DNA of 64,000 nt from Cercozoa sp. M6MM (taxonomy: Eukaryota; Endomyxa: Ascetosporea): the NCBI GenBank assembly GCA_040357565.1, contig JBDODJ010000011.1; one strand, given 5' to 3'. The notes beneath the pieces are model-generated. The model did not search any database and was not told the DNA's origin. It worked only from the letters and a program-made list of their open reading frames with translations. Of this stretch, positions 1 to 11,853 are shown one piece after another. Position numbers and translations under genes: made by a program. Each line of letters begins with the position of its first letter. Position 1 is the first letter of the stretch.

Positions 1-210
1 GTTAGCGTTCAGCAACGCCGCTTCAGTTCGATACAATAGCTTGAGTTTTTCCAACTCATGAACTCGGCACTGTCAAGAACAAATACAGGACTTGCACTTG
101 AGTCACAATGCACAATTAACTCCCTAAATGTGTGCCTACCACGACATTATCGGACACGTCAAAGAAAGCTGTTCGCACTTCGTCTTTCTGCGAAGAACGC
201 AGGTCGGTGG

Positions 211-1454
211 CTAAATGTGTCCAATGTTTGAAACCCAAATCAACAAGCTGAAGGAGAGAGTTGTACCTCGGACAGACCGAAGCGTACGCGTGTTGGGAGG
301 GTACGACCGTGCAACCAGACCGTTGACGGAAGTGGCGGCGGATACGAGATTCGCGAAGCGTTGCTCGTCGGCGCGTTTGTCTTTCTCGGCAATGGCGAGC
401 GCTTTGTTCAACTCCTTGTGCGACTGCGCGACATCAAGAATCTGCGTCTTCAGTTTCGAAATCTCGCTGTGCAGCGCGTCGCGTTTTTCCTGCGTGCTGG
501 CGCTTCTTTGAGGCGACTTGGAGGCAATCTCTTTCGTCAGAGCTGAGAGCTGCCGTTCTTCGTTGATGAGATTGACGATGGAATCCGTGATCTTCTTGGC
601 ATAGTCAATCACGTCGTCGGGCGTTGCGAACTTTGATTGCTGCTGCACGAGTCGCTCCATGAAGCGGTGGTACCGCGACCAGCGCCTGAGACGCCGACTC
701 ATCCTGCGTCGCAGTCTTCGTGCATCTCTCATCTCCTGCGACAGCTCGCCCACCTCACTGCGCATCGTGGCGATCTCCTGCGAGATTTCGCCGATCGCAC
801 GTTCATTCCGCGTGCGTTGCTTTTGCGCCTCCAGAATGTAGCGCTCAAAACTGCAATGCAGATTCAATTTTGAGTGAGTCAATGCTTAGGCGGCCAACTG
901 ACTTAAAAAGCTCTGAAGCTGTTGCAGTTTCAGTTTTATACCTTGCTCGATGTAGATCAAACTGCTTGCGTTTTTGATCGAGTGCTGCTCGGCGCTGTTC
1001 AAGCAGTTTCATGCGCTCGGCGTGAGCTTTTCGTCCGTCGTGCAGCTTTTCACCGACAAGGCGCAATTCGCGTCGTCGCACTTGCAGAGCCGTCTCCTGG
1101 TAAGCGTCGTCGTCAGTTTTCACTAGCGCTTGCCAGTCATCAACATTCAAGCCTTCTTCTTCTTCGATCGCTTGCGTCAGAAAGGCATGTTGTTGTGCTT
1201 TGGGCTAAGCAAAATCAGTTGAGTTCAGTTGTGTATGTTCACTCAGTTAAACAATTTGGTGCTTTCACAAGATAACTGGTACCATTTCGCCCTTCAGCTC
1301 TCCGTCTGCGACTTTTTCTGAGTATTCCATGCTTAAAGCACTCCATTTGGACGGCGTGGTTGTTTAAATGGCGCACTTTTGGTAAAACACGGTATCCGCG
1401 CGTCGCTTGATGAAATACCGGTAAAAAGTACTGCCAGGTACGAAGCGTGAACAC
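211..1454 (-). CDS. CCDC42/CFAP73-like coiled-coil (DUF4200) axonemal protein
   Basis: At least three exons: about 1454-1269, 1204-942 and 850-211 (stop TAG). The joins at 1268/1205 and 941/851 keep frame and give a charged, helical protein. The middle exon ends ...KRKQFDLHRA and runs into SFERYILEAQKQR, which fits the DUF4200 pattern (reversed-K coiled coil, then F-x-K/R-[YF]-I, then a Y-x-x-F-[ML]-x-x-V motif, here YHRFMERLV). In the family these proteins (CCDC42, CFAP73/MIA2) are axonemal or basal-body coiled coils, CFAP73 being part of the modifier-of-inner-arms complex. The exact paralogue is not resolved. No ATG opens the first exon I can see; an internal ATG at about 1350 or an upstream exon may supply the start. 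The C-terminal 30 residues may be misread intron. Head to head with the LRRC45-like gene. Confidence 0.6.
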
Positions 1455-1499
1455 TCTGTCTAAGTCTCGTCTCTAGATCTGAGGAATCGAGGTTAGACC

Positions 1500-3590
1500 A
1501 TGCAGCATCAACTGCTTCTTTGTGACCGACACGCTAGTGTGGAGCGGTTCACGTCGATTTTACTTGACGAAAAAAGGTAAAGTTCCATCACGGCTGCTGA
1601 AAGTAGCCAAACTTGTCGGTCGTATGCAGCGTTCCCTTTCAACGCTCCCATTCACTGTGTGCACAGGAAAGAAACTGCACAGTTGGCTGAGGTGATTGAT
1701 CTCAGCGGCAATGCAGCGAACAGTCAGAGTGTCGTCACAGCGTTGGGCGAGTTGCTTCGCGAAGCGACTCGAGTTCGCGTGCTTCGAATGCAAGAGATGT
1801 CGCTGCATTGTCTAGATTGCCTGGAGGGTCTTCGTTTAGCGTCTTCACTCGAAAGTGTCGATCTGTCAAACAACAGCATCGAGTCGCTCGATGGACTGAT
1901 GCCGGTGCTCCAGTCCAACAGATCACCGACTGCGAGAACTCTCCACGTCGACCTGCGCTTTAACGCAATCTCCGTGCCAGCACTCGAGCACTTTCTCCGT
2001 CGACTCGAACAAAGCACACTCCGGTTTTCTCGTTTCGTTACGATCGATGTTTCCGCAAATGGCTTGCCTCCGCCGATGCAGCGAAAACTGAATCAGACAC
2101 TTCAAAACCTGCACACCGGATCGACACATCAAGCGAAACCAACCGTTGGAACAGAAGAGGAGAAGCAAAATTCAATGCTTGAAAAGCCTAAAATGTCGAA
2201 AGTAGACTTTAGCGACATTCACGAGCGTACGTTGATGCCACCGGACGAGTTGGAAACGCACCTTTCAAACGCGAACTTGCGACTTGAAATCACGCGAGTC
2301 CGACAGCGCAACAAATCGCTCGAATACACGCTGACACAGCAGTCGCAAACTGAGCAACAACTGCGCGCACAGTGCGAAGAAAGTGACCGACGTTTGTCGA
2401 CGCAGAAAGGTGCTTTCGAACTCCGACTGAACGTACTGACGCGAAAGTTGCACGAAACTCAAGAAAATCTCTCAACTGAGTCGTCGAGGTCAGTTGTCTT
2501 TTGTGCTTTCAGTTGCCCAAAATGATGTCCAAAGGTTTACAGCATTCTGCAATGATGTCCATAGGTTTAAAGCACAACGAGAAGAAGCAAAAAAGAAGAG
2601 GATAGAGTTAACCAAACGCGTACACGAACTGGAAGCACAGAATGAAAGCGCCGAAGGTGACAAGCAAAATGCGGTGCAAACGGTTCGTATTGAACTCGAG
2701 AACAAAATGAGTGATCTTAAAAGATCAAAGGTACTGTCAGTGTTTTCTAAAACAGTTTATGGATGCGAAACAAGCTGGTGAATTGTTTCTTTTTGAAGCT
2801 AAAGCTTGAAGAAGAGCTGGTTAACTTCCAACACAGAGAAACTGAACTAAAAGAGAAACTGCACGAAGCAAACGCAGTCGCTGCCGGTTTGCGTGCGAGC
2901 GTCGTTGAAAAGTCCAAAAGCGCGCAGGCAAAGGACGAGGAACTTGAAGCAGCATCGCTCAAGCAGCGTCAACTGACAGTGGAATGCGACAAACTAAAGC
3001 ACAAACTGAAGCAACAAACGCTGCTGAACCAGAAGCGAGAAGCACAGGCACGCCAACTCGAGAGCGAAATCGAATCGCGTACGACTGAGCTTGAGTTGTC
3101 GCGTCAGAAGGCGAAACAACTCGAGCAAGAACTCGACCAGTCTCGACTTTCTGCGCGAAAGCAGCGACACCAGCTTGAGGCTCGACTCGCCGAGCAGCTC
3201 GAGGACGCGCAACGCAGCGCGCGACGCGCTCGAAAACTGCAGCTCGAGTGTTCTAACCTGGTATAGTACATCACTTTTGCATTAACAATTGAGCCTTAAC
3301 GAGGTGCCTGCATGCATGCGCAGAGAGCGAAAGTGCACGAAGCGGTCCGAACCCTCACCGGCGGTTCTTCCACCGTCCCTCGTGATCGCTCGCCATCTCC
3401 TGCGGTGACACCGCAGAAACCGAAAGAACCGCGACTGCAAGTGCCAAAAGTCCGTCAGCGACTCAAGGTTTCTGCTGGGAGCGCCCAAAGTGTCAGCACC
3501 TCCGTTCTAGACGACTCGGACGATAGCCTTGATGCTACTAAATATAGTATCGGCTCCGACACGGGGAGCTCTATCGAGATTATCGTTTAG
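1500..3590 (+). CDS. LRRC45: LRRC45-like leucine-rich-repeat/coiled-coil centriolar protein
   Basis: Start ATG at 1500; first intron 1577-1666 (GT..CACAG) joins ...ILLDEKR to KETAQLAEVIDLSGN. Residues ~35-170 hold RI-type leucine-rich repeats (VIDLSGN, SVDLSNNSI, HVDLRFNAI, TIDVSANGL). From about residue 220 onward the protein is nearly all charged coiled coil (exons around 2578-2728, 2798-3260), then a Ser/Pro-rich tail with acidic end, stop at 3588-3590. This order (short LRR block, long coiled coil, S/P tail) is that of LRRC45, a linker at the proximal end of centrioles and a basal-body/appendage protein. The splice site near 2489-2575 is not certain. Its neighbour is another ciliary coiled-coil gene, transcribed divergently. 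An alternative is another LRR-coiled-coil centrosomal protein (LRRCC1 type). Confidence 0.55.
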
Positions 3591-3754
3591 CTTAGTTCAA
3601 GAGACTACAGAGATAAAAGCTGTGTGCAGCTGTGAACTACTCACACCAACAAAAGCACTCAAGCTCAAGGTCATACTGTAAGTTTACTGTAAATTTACAG
3701 TGTCATGATCTCTCCTTTTAAATTTAAAATATAGTGGTTGGGGGCAGTAAATTG

Positions 3755-5761
3755 TCAGACGCCACCGGATTTTTCATTGAAGGGCTCGTGGGCATCCTCT
3801 CCATCTATCATTGGGTTTGACTGGTACTGCATTCGATCATTGAGCATGTCGTGACGGGCACCAACGACAACGGCAACTGCCGGCGCTGACCAAGGGGTGA
3901 CTGCGACGGTGGGCATATTTGATGGGCTCGACTCGTGACCTTCTAGAGATACGTTGAACAACTGCTGTGGCGATACTTCTCTGCCGGTGAACATGTGCTG
4001 CAAGACCCTTCTCAGTGAGTTGTTGGTCAGCACATAGACGCACGCATTGACACCACCTTGAGACGGTGTGAGAATGCAAAACAAAATTCCTATCAAAAAG
4101 GGAACATTTTCTCTGAAGTCGCAGCTTAAAAGTAAAGTACCTCTTAACCAAAATGGTGGTTCATACTCCCAGAATTCCTACCAAGAGTAGAACATGTGAG
4201 TATTAAAAGAGATAAAGTCCAGTAATGATAAATTTGCCATGGTTCTGACTGTCACTGTTGCACTCAAACTAATGAAGTCTGTGAATACGATCCAGAACAG
4301 TTTCTTTGCCACTAAGGATGCAACTGAACTGCAACTGAAACAATATACTGTAGTTTCTACAATGTACCAGTGATGAGATCAGCGTGCTGGTATCGCTTCG
4401 CCCGTGCCACTAGTATTTTCATCGATTGCAAATTGTGGCGATGTGCGTATCAATACATGCAGAGATAATCTTACGTGTATGAACGCGTAAAGGAGTATAT
4501 TTAGTTTTACCTTTGATAAACGCCACAAGGCATACAACATCGCAAACGTACGCAGCATAGACCCACCTTTGAACAAAAGAAAGAGTTACAAATGGGAATG
4601 ATACAGCGATCCCCGTAAATGGAGTGGCGATACCAAAAGTAAAACGCTTGTTGAAAAACTGTGTTTTGGACCCAGCAATGAAGTTGAACCGTCCCAATTG
4701 AACCGGAGAGCAGCATTCCAGTTGCGCAGGTGATACCGATAACCCAAACCTAATTGCGGAACACAACGGCGGGAATGCGGGAAGAACACAACTGCAAAGT
4801 CTAGAAACTGAAATCAAACTTGATTAAAAAAGGTGTCGATACCGCAATGAGAAAAAAGTGGTATCGCTTTCGGTCGTTCGAGTGCGCAAGAGGCCAGTTC
4901 ACCATTCGAAACATCTCATACGCCATACAACTAAATTTTACCACGGGATATGTTAATTGACAGTCGCGGTTAATAACCAGCAGCTGGCGACTAGGTGCAT
5001 ATAAATTTACCTTGTCCAAAGCACCGAGATGACAGATCTATTTTTACATTAAGACAGTATCCAACTGAATAGATTTTCTTCAACTTAAGCCAAATAGCGC
5101 ATGGAAAATTCAAAATGTTACAGCGTGAAACAACTGGACTGCATCGTACAAAAAGGTTCCAAGTTCCCGTCGTCTCGATGATCACTCGTAAATATTGGCC
5201 CCCATACCCAACTGACAAACAACGAAAGCAAAGATGCGGCGGGCATTCCGACCAATACAGTCAATTTACACAGAAGAAACAGCGGATCAAATGAACAAGA
5301 AACCGGCGCTACCCTATCGATGGAAAGAGATCGAAAAAGGCGTTAATCAAGAGCATTTTCATCTGTCCCAGAGTGAACAGAAAGGAGCTGTGGTATGCGT
5401 TCGCTGAAATCATATCCCAAAGTACCACTATACTTCTTTTGTGGAGCCATGAATATCGAAGGTAAATGTAAATTATGAAGAGCGACAAAAGAAGTGAGAC
5501 GCCACCAACGGAGCCACCTATTATGTGGAGCAGGCGGTCGTGACTGTCTGCAACAAAACAAAAACAAAAAAAAACTGAACAGAAGCTGAAAAAGTCAATG
5601 TGGTTCTTGCCTATGTATCCTGTAAATCCCATTTGAATGTGTCTACAGTGCACGAGATCATGCAACCTACGGTACGCATGTGCTCGCAACTCGCTGTCTG
5701 ACACCGGGTCAGCACTACTGTAGGCTCTTCCGCGCGGTCGGTGCCTGTCAACCTGCTACAA
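3755..5761 (-). CDS. Seven-transmembrane receptor, cAMP-receptor/secretin-like
   Basis: Several exons on the minus strand. From 5' to 3': an extracellular exon (~5761-5610, two Cys); a TM1-TM2 exon (~5548-5330, RLLHIIGGSVGGVSLLLSL... then a second helix); further hydrophobic exons (5200-4560); a TM6 exon (~4330-4215, KKLFWIVFTDFISL); a loop exon (EFWEYEPPFWLR); and the TM7 exon with FLIGILFCILTPSQGGVNACVYVLTN followed by a basic helix and a ~75-residue cytoplasmic tail, stop at 3755. The TM7 pattern P-x-Q-G-x-x-N-x-x-x-Y is that of the cAMP-receptor-like and family-B-like receptors of protists, not the class A NPxxY. Ligand and G protein are unknown. Exons are small and some middle ones are not placed, and the start codon is not found. 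Exons upstream (6.0-7.1 kb) might be its ectodomain. Confidence 0.5.
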
Positions 5762-6184
5762 GCCACTGTAGCTTTGAACAAATATGTCAGGAGTTGAGCT
5801 CAAACTGACAGGCGAAGTTGAGGTTAGCACTTAGCAGATACAGTACAATACGAAGCACCGCGGTTATATTTTACAGAAAATTACCATGACAGAACTGCAG
5901 TGACAGCCAAGGTGCATCATTGTAATGTAATTTACTGAGTGTACTACTAATCAAGGGATCAGGTACGTGCGACTAATGGCCGGACAGAGATACAAGCAGC
6001 AACGGCAAACATCGCTTCAGCGCTTATCGCTGCTTGTTCGTGCTACAGGTCGACACAGCATGTCTCATAAACAGGCAGTGTAAGTTTAGGTGAGTAATCA
6101 TGCATAGCAGACTTACAAAGCCTGGAAGAAAGCGAACGAAGACCCGAACCTTCAAGAGTGAGTACCGAAGCTGCACATGCGCGA

Positions 6185-7143
6185 CTACAGCTCTGTTTGC
6201 TGCAAAAGACAATCACCATTAAAGCTCACTGCTTCTTTCTGCTCGCCGTTGATGCGTTCTGTACCACCAGTGGATTCGACGAGAAACAGCGGAGAGCAGC
6301 CGTGTTTTTCGAAACTAGGCCGCAGACGCGCGACCATATTTTCGTTGCCGTTTCGTTCTTGCGACACTTCCAATGTGCTGCTGCTCGTCCGAGTGATAAC
6401 CTGTAGCGAGAGTCGAAGTGAACTCGGTTGAAAATCGAAAACAAAAAATAACGTACACAGATCGGTAAAGAGTCGGCTTTTTGATTATCGCCATCGTCGC
6501 TAAAGCTGTCGGGAAATAGCGAGTCGTGAGATTGTCGGCGCAGGTACCATCGGCCCAAATGTTGCATGTTTCCACCTGTAGAGGCAAGCTGTGCTGTGAA
6601 CTTCTTTACATAGCATGCTTCAATCAATCGGTACCCTGGGTGGTAAGAACAAGGTTTGGTGTAATCTGCACAGTGCTTGCGAGGAAACCAACGTCTGGCT
6701 TTGTCGGAGGGTACTGTCAGCAGAAAGGTGAATTTGTAACGAGCACAGTACTGTTATTGCCAACAACTTTGAATGAAAAAAGAAACCAGCAAGCGCCGGT
6801 TTTCATCCGCTGTGTTATACTGAGTCCCAGTCTTTGTGCTTTCGCTGCCTGGGCGAGAAGGAATGTAGCAGTCCGTAGGCAGTGAGTGGAGTGTAAGGTG
6901 ACACCCATTGAAGCGACAAACGAATCCTACCACACACACACACATACAAACACATACACATACACATACAGACATACTACGGTACTGTAAGTTACTAAAT
7001 TTAGTACCTTGCATCGTAGAATCGCTCACGTCGGTCCATGAATTAAACGACAGTGTTTCGTACTCAGCATCTGGCGCCCGACTCGAGGCATCCCCGAAGC
7101 GAGGAATTGCTTCACCGCATTTCGCCCAGAGCCACTGTAGCAT
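6185..7143 (-). CDS. Putative multi-exon gene of unknown function
   Basis: An ATG at 7143 opens an exon (MLQWLWAKCGEAIPRFGD... ending ...DVSDSTMQ) with a GTAC donor near 7008. Further open exons follow in compatible frame: about 6720-6650 (ITPNLVLTTQ), then VETCNIWADGTCADNLTTRY... (~6568-6460), then VITRTSSSTLEVSQ... to a stop at 6185. The middle part has two close cysteines and NxT sites, which would suit a secreted or extracellular segment. No family is recognised. It lies just upstream of the receptor gene on the same strand, so it may instead encode the receptor's N-terminal ectodomain. A (CA)n tract at 6930-6975 lies in the first intron. Confidence 0.3.
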
Positions 7144-7565
7144 CTTTGATTGTCGACACTTGAGCCTGCAGCTTCTAAAACTACCGAAGAGCAGATTATT
7201 TATTTGCAAAATGAGTGACCGACCGGAGTGGCGTTTCTCCAACATATCTTATTCTGGACCCGTCGCACTTCGGACTTCTTAAACTAAACTTGTGGCTGTA
7301 TCGTTGCCGCGATTCTCAATGCATGCTGTACCGTCAAAGCCAGTGATTGTCGGACGAGTGCAAAAATGCAGGAGTGCTGGGACTTCTTTCATAGCACTCG
7401 ACCGGATAGGACTAGTGTCACGGTATTATTTACCGCACAGTACCGTCGGTAGACACAGTAAATTTAGAACAAACTGCAGTACTTGTCGACGATAAACAGC
7501 ATAGTAGCTACTGTACATAATATCGTCTGAGTTTTCTTCGGTTCACGTTCAGTGCGGCGCTACGA

Positions 7566-7960
7566 TCACACCTTTGCAGTTTCGGCAGCCTTCGAAGACA
7601 CGTCTTCGATCTCGACTCGGGGAGTCTCGAAGTCAAGAGCTAGCAGCTTGGCGGCAGCCTGCGACGTCGTCAGTCTGTGCGCGCCACCGCGGCAAACAGA
7701 TCCAACGACACAGCAACAAGGAACCTTGCACCGCATTAGAGTCCACAGCAACGAGGGTCAAACAGCTAGATATGAAGTCATGCACAGCGAGGGCTGAAGC
7801 TGCGCTGAAATCCGTGTGGCGCCTTCCGGACCAGCTCGCAGCGCGCACGAAAAAATAAGGTCGTGCGCCAGAAATAGTCAGCGCCGCGTTTCTCCACATT
7901 GTGTGACACTGGCTCCGCGCGGATCTGACATCTCACACACTGCCAAACCTGTTCTAGCAT
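7566..7960 (-). CDS. Possible 3' exons of an unidentified gene
   Basis: On the minus strand an open stretch reads ...TSQAAAKLLALDFETPRVEIEDV... to a stop at 7566, with an AG acceptor near 7683 and another open, alanine-rich exon (about 7850-7760, AASALAVHDFI) ahead of it. The composition is coding-like, but no start or family can be given. The 420 bases between here and the SR-protein gene show nothing I can name. Confidence 0.2.
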
Positions 7961-8386
7961 CTAATCGTTGTCGCTGCGCTCGAACCAAAACCGATCAAAA
8001 GTTGGAACCAGTCGACCAAATTTCAGTTGCTAGACTTAGTGCACGCAGCCTGCACTGGCAGTGATGGCCGAGCGAGCGCTTTACGCCCGCCCGACACGGC
8101 CGTGACTGCCCGGCAGGCTGCTTAGGCTGTCACGATCACGACTTTTCACTCGGTCCGGTCGACACGCACGCCGGCCTTGCACTGGATTAAGGCAACACTT
8201 GATCCGACGTTAAGGTGACTTGGTGGATTCCCTGGGGGTCTGGATCTTGCGTTGGACAAAGGAGGCAGATCTTGAAACCAAGAAAAGCTGTCAGTTCTTG
8301 ACTTGTCACTTGATTCTTCAACTGTCTTTCGTGCGCGCGTATGTTACTCTCGTTCTCTCGATCTCCTGTGCAAAGCCAAGACTCGA

Positions 8387-9407
8387 CTAATGGCGACGCG
8401 AGCTACGACTGCGACGACGCGGACGCGATCTGCGCAAACAAACGAATGTGAAGCCACGAGAGTTTATATTTTGAATTAAGATAGCGCACTTGCTGCGACG
8501 GCCGCGCGAGCGCGAACGTCTGTACACACAAACATACATACACAGATACAGAGATACAAACACGTCGAGAGTAAACAGCTTGAGATTTCTCATTGTATCA
8601 AGTTTTTCGTTTTTCGTTAGTGTTACCTGTCGCGACGCGAGCGCGAGGGAGAGCTACAGGACGGGAGAATAAAACCAGCTGAAGCAACGCACAGACAACA
8701 CAGCGGCCAAACACACAATGCAACAGCGGAAAGAAAGGCACCGGTTGCGACGACGCGAGCGCGAGCGGCGGTCACGGCGACTGCGACTGCGCGAGCGATG
8801 ACGACTGCGCGAGCGACGACGACTACGCGAGCGACGGCGGCTGCAAAAGGCTTCTTAGTTATCACACACACGCGCGCCACATGTGCCTTGAACATAAAGG
8901 TACCTGCGCGAACGCGAACGCGAGCGGGAGCTACCGGAAGCACAGCCACGGATACACAGACATAGATACGTACATACACAGACATAGACAGACAGGAAGT
9001 GCTACCGGTCACGGCGCCGCATCTGATCGCTCGTTCGGCGGTTACCCTTGGCGATTTCGAGGCGCAAACGGTTTCCTTCGAGCGTGGACTCATCACTGCA
9101 AAGAACACAGCTCACTTACATAGCCTTTTATCGATTCCAAATGGAAGACGAAAAGGTACAGCTCATCGACGGCCTTGCGAGCATCGTCCTCAGACACCAT
9201 TTCGACAAAGGCAATGCCCTTGCGGCGACCCGAGTAGAAGTCCTTGGGGACTGCGAAACGTGAGTAAAGCACACCAAAAACACGCCAGCCCCATTAAGGT
9301 GCAAAAGTACTGTAGACGTCCTTGACTTCGCCGACTTTTGAGAAGTGCTTCTCCAGATCCGACGCCTGGACGCTATCGGCCACGCCGCGCATAAAAATCG
9401 ACGTCAT
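8387..9407 (-). CDS. SR-type splicing factor: one RRM plus RS-rich tail
   Basis: The first clear exon begins ATGACG at 9407 (MTSIFMRGVADSVQASDLEKHF...). It carries RNP2 (IFMRGV); after an intron comes RNP1 (KGIAFVEM) at about 9200 and the last strand (EGNRLRLEIAKGNRR) at about 9050. Later exons code for Arg/Ser runs (SSRSRSRS, near 8920; SRPRRRSRSSRRH at the end, stop at 8387). One RRM with an RS tail is the plan of SR proteins, which act in the nucleus in exon definition and splice-site choice. The ATG is directly preceded by a CAG, so an upstream exon is possible. The introns carry (CA)n and CATA repeats, and the RS exons are separated by introns in unusually small pieces. Confidence 0.7.
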
Positions 9408-9922
9408 CTGAACGTGTACACTAAAATTATACAGTCCAAGGCAACGGCCAAACCCCACGAGTCGCAAAACACACCAGATTGTCCACAAGCTTGAGCAAAA
9501 TGTGGAACCAGAAACCAGCGTGAAGCACCTGCCCTATAGTAGCACACAATCACTGCCCGCTGGGACGTCGGCACACCAGGCCCAGGCTCAATTTATTTAA
9601 TATTTAGGAAAACGGTGTTCAGGAACGCTCCGGGTCACATCGAGCCCGGTCAGACGAAACACACCCAAAAACAACGGACAGGCTGAGAGTGTCGAACGGC
9701 GCCACACTCGTTTCCAACGCCAGTAGCTCGGCTAGGCCTCTCTGGCGACTGTGGGAGTGGAGTCGGCTGCCATCAAAGGTCTGTGTTCGTGGTGTTTCAG
9801 CGAACGAAGTGTGTTTGGCGTTGATTGAGTGGAGCTTCTTCGTGGCGCTACAGCTCGCTCCGCGTTGCTACTTCGTGTCGTGCTGGGGCAGACACTTCCT
9901 CGCTTGCTCGTTGTGTTGTGAG
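9408..9922. other. Intergenic, divergent promoter region
   Basis: Region between the divergent SR-protein and LRR-kinase genes. It must hold both 5' ends. I see no gene, and only an AT-rich patch near 9592-9608. Confidence 0.4.
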
Positions 9923-11742
9923 ATGGCGCAGCTCCAGCAGAACGGCACCCTGCTTGAGCAGATCGCCAATATCGAGCACATTGATTGCATTTCTGCCTCC
10001 AAGGGCGAGTGCACTAACCGCACACTTCGTCAACTGGCTGAGTACGTTGCTTCATCTCAGTCATCGGCATCAGCGTGCCACTTTGCGCACTTGCGTTTGC
10101 ATTATTCCTGCAAGACTCGTCGATGATCGCTTTTCGCTGATCGCTTTTTGACAATCATTTTGCCTGTGGACCCTTTTTGGTGATCGCTCCGAAACAATCT
10201 CTCCAAGTGTCCAAATATTGCTTTAGGCAGTGAAATAGTTTATTGGGCCCAAACGTTACTTTTGGGCACTTGCATGATTTCGGCGGTTTTTTGTTTTGTT
10301 TGTTTCGAAGAACTCTCTTGATGCATTGACCCTGTGCAGGCGACTTTCGGAAGCGCGGAACTTGAAACATGTCAGCTTCAAATTCAATGAGGAGAGCGAC
10401 GGCTCTGGCGGTCCCAGCAAGCGCATGCTGCTGCAGTTGGCGGAGGCACTGTCGGCGCCGTCGTGTGTGTTCCAGCTCAAGTACCTGAAGTGCGAGGGCC
10501 TGTGGCGGCACCTCCAAGACCACAAGGGCGGCATCGTCGAAGCCTTTGCGGCCGTTGTGACGCGGCACCTAGACACGCTGCTCTACGTGGACTTCTCGCT
10601 CAATCTGTGCCGAATGCGGCCGATCTGCAAGGCGCTGCGCGATGGCGTGAACTGTACGCTTTCGGTCCCTCTCCAGCTGTGTGTGTAGATTCGTTAACAC
10701 GTTCCTTGTGGTGTGCGCAGTGGTGCAGCTCAACTTGCGGCAGAACTCGCTGGACGCAGAAAGCATGCGGCAGATCTCGGACATTCTGCTGCTGGAGGAC
10801 TGCTCACTGGTGACGCTGAACCTCACCGAGACGAGTGTCGGCGACCGCGGGTGCCACCGCTTGGCGTGTGCACTGCCGCGCAACTCGAGTCTCAAGAAAC
10901 TCTCGCTCCGTGCCTGCGGCATCACGGACGCTGGCGTCGACTTTCTGTGTGACGCCTTCCGTGACACCGAAGACGGCTACACGGGCCTGACGCACCTCGA
11001 CCTGTCGCACAACCATGTCGCTGTAGCCTTTTCTTTTTTCTCATCATCAAAATGTTGTGCATCAAAATGTTGTGCGCTGGTTGATTACTCCTTGTGACTA
11101 ACGTGCTGTGTGCTGTGTTTTGTGAAGGAGCGTGGCATGGCGCACCTGTGGCGCATGATGACGAAAGTGGCCGGTTTTAAGCCGCGCAACGGCTTTCGCG
11201 AAGGCGAGCCGATTCTCGTCAACCTGCGAAACAACAAGGTGTGTCTCGTGTGTCCCTTGGATTGAGTTGCGTGCTTTGTATTTGGACGTGTGTGTGTTGT
11301 GTGTGTGTGTGTGTGTGTGTGCCGCAGGCAATCGATCAGTACCAGTATGGCTCGTTCCCGGAGTTGTACTCAGAACCAGTGAAGCGCGAGTCGTGCTTTG
11401 TTCGCTCGTGCGTGGACGTGCGTCATCGGATCTCTGGAGGTACACTTGATTGCATTTTCTTTTCTTTTTGCTGACTCGGTATGTTTTGTGCTGCTGCTGC
11501 TGCGCAGGCTCGTTCGGCGACATTTTCAGCGCGGTGGACTTCCGCACGGGCGATCAGTTCTGCATCAAGGTCGAGAAGGGCAGCAGCAGTCAGCCGCAGC
11601 TCGACTTTGAGTACCGCGTGTACGGCAGTATCAATGCCGACCTCGAGAGTGAGGCGCGCAGCATTCATCGACTCAATGGCCTCGAGACAGACCCGATGGT
11701 AGACTCGGTGTTTGGTGTGTGTGTGTCTGTGTCTCTGTGTGT

Positions 11743-11794
<52 letters not shown>

Positions 11795-11804
11795 NNNNNN
11801 NNNN

Positions 11805-11853
<49 letters not shown>

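Noticed and set aside
8490-9110. Long Arg/Ala/Val-rich minus-strand frame read as one protein
   Set aside because: It reads through introns of the SR-protein gene in the wrong frame; the RRM/RS exons explain the sequence.
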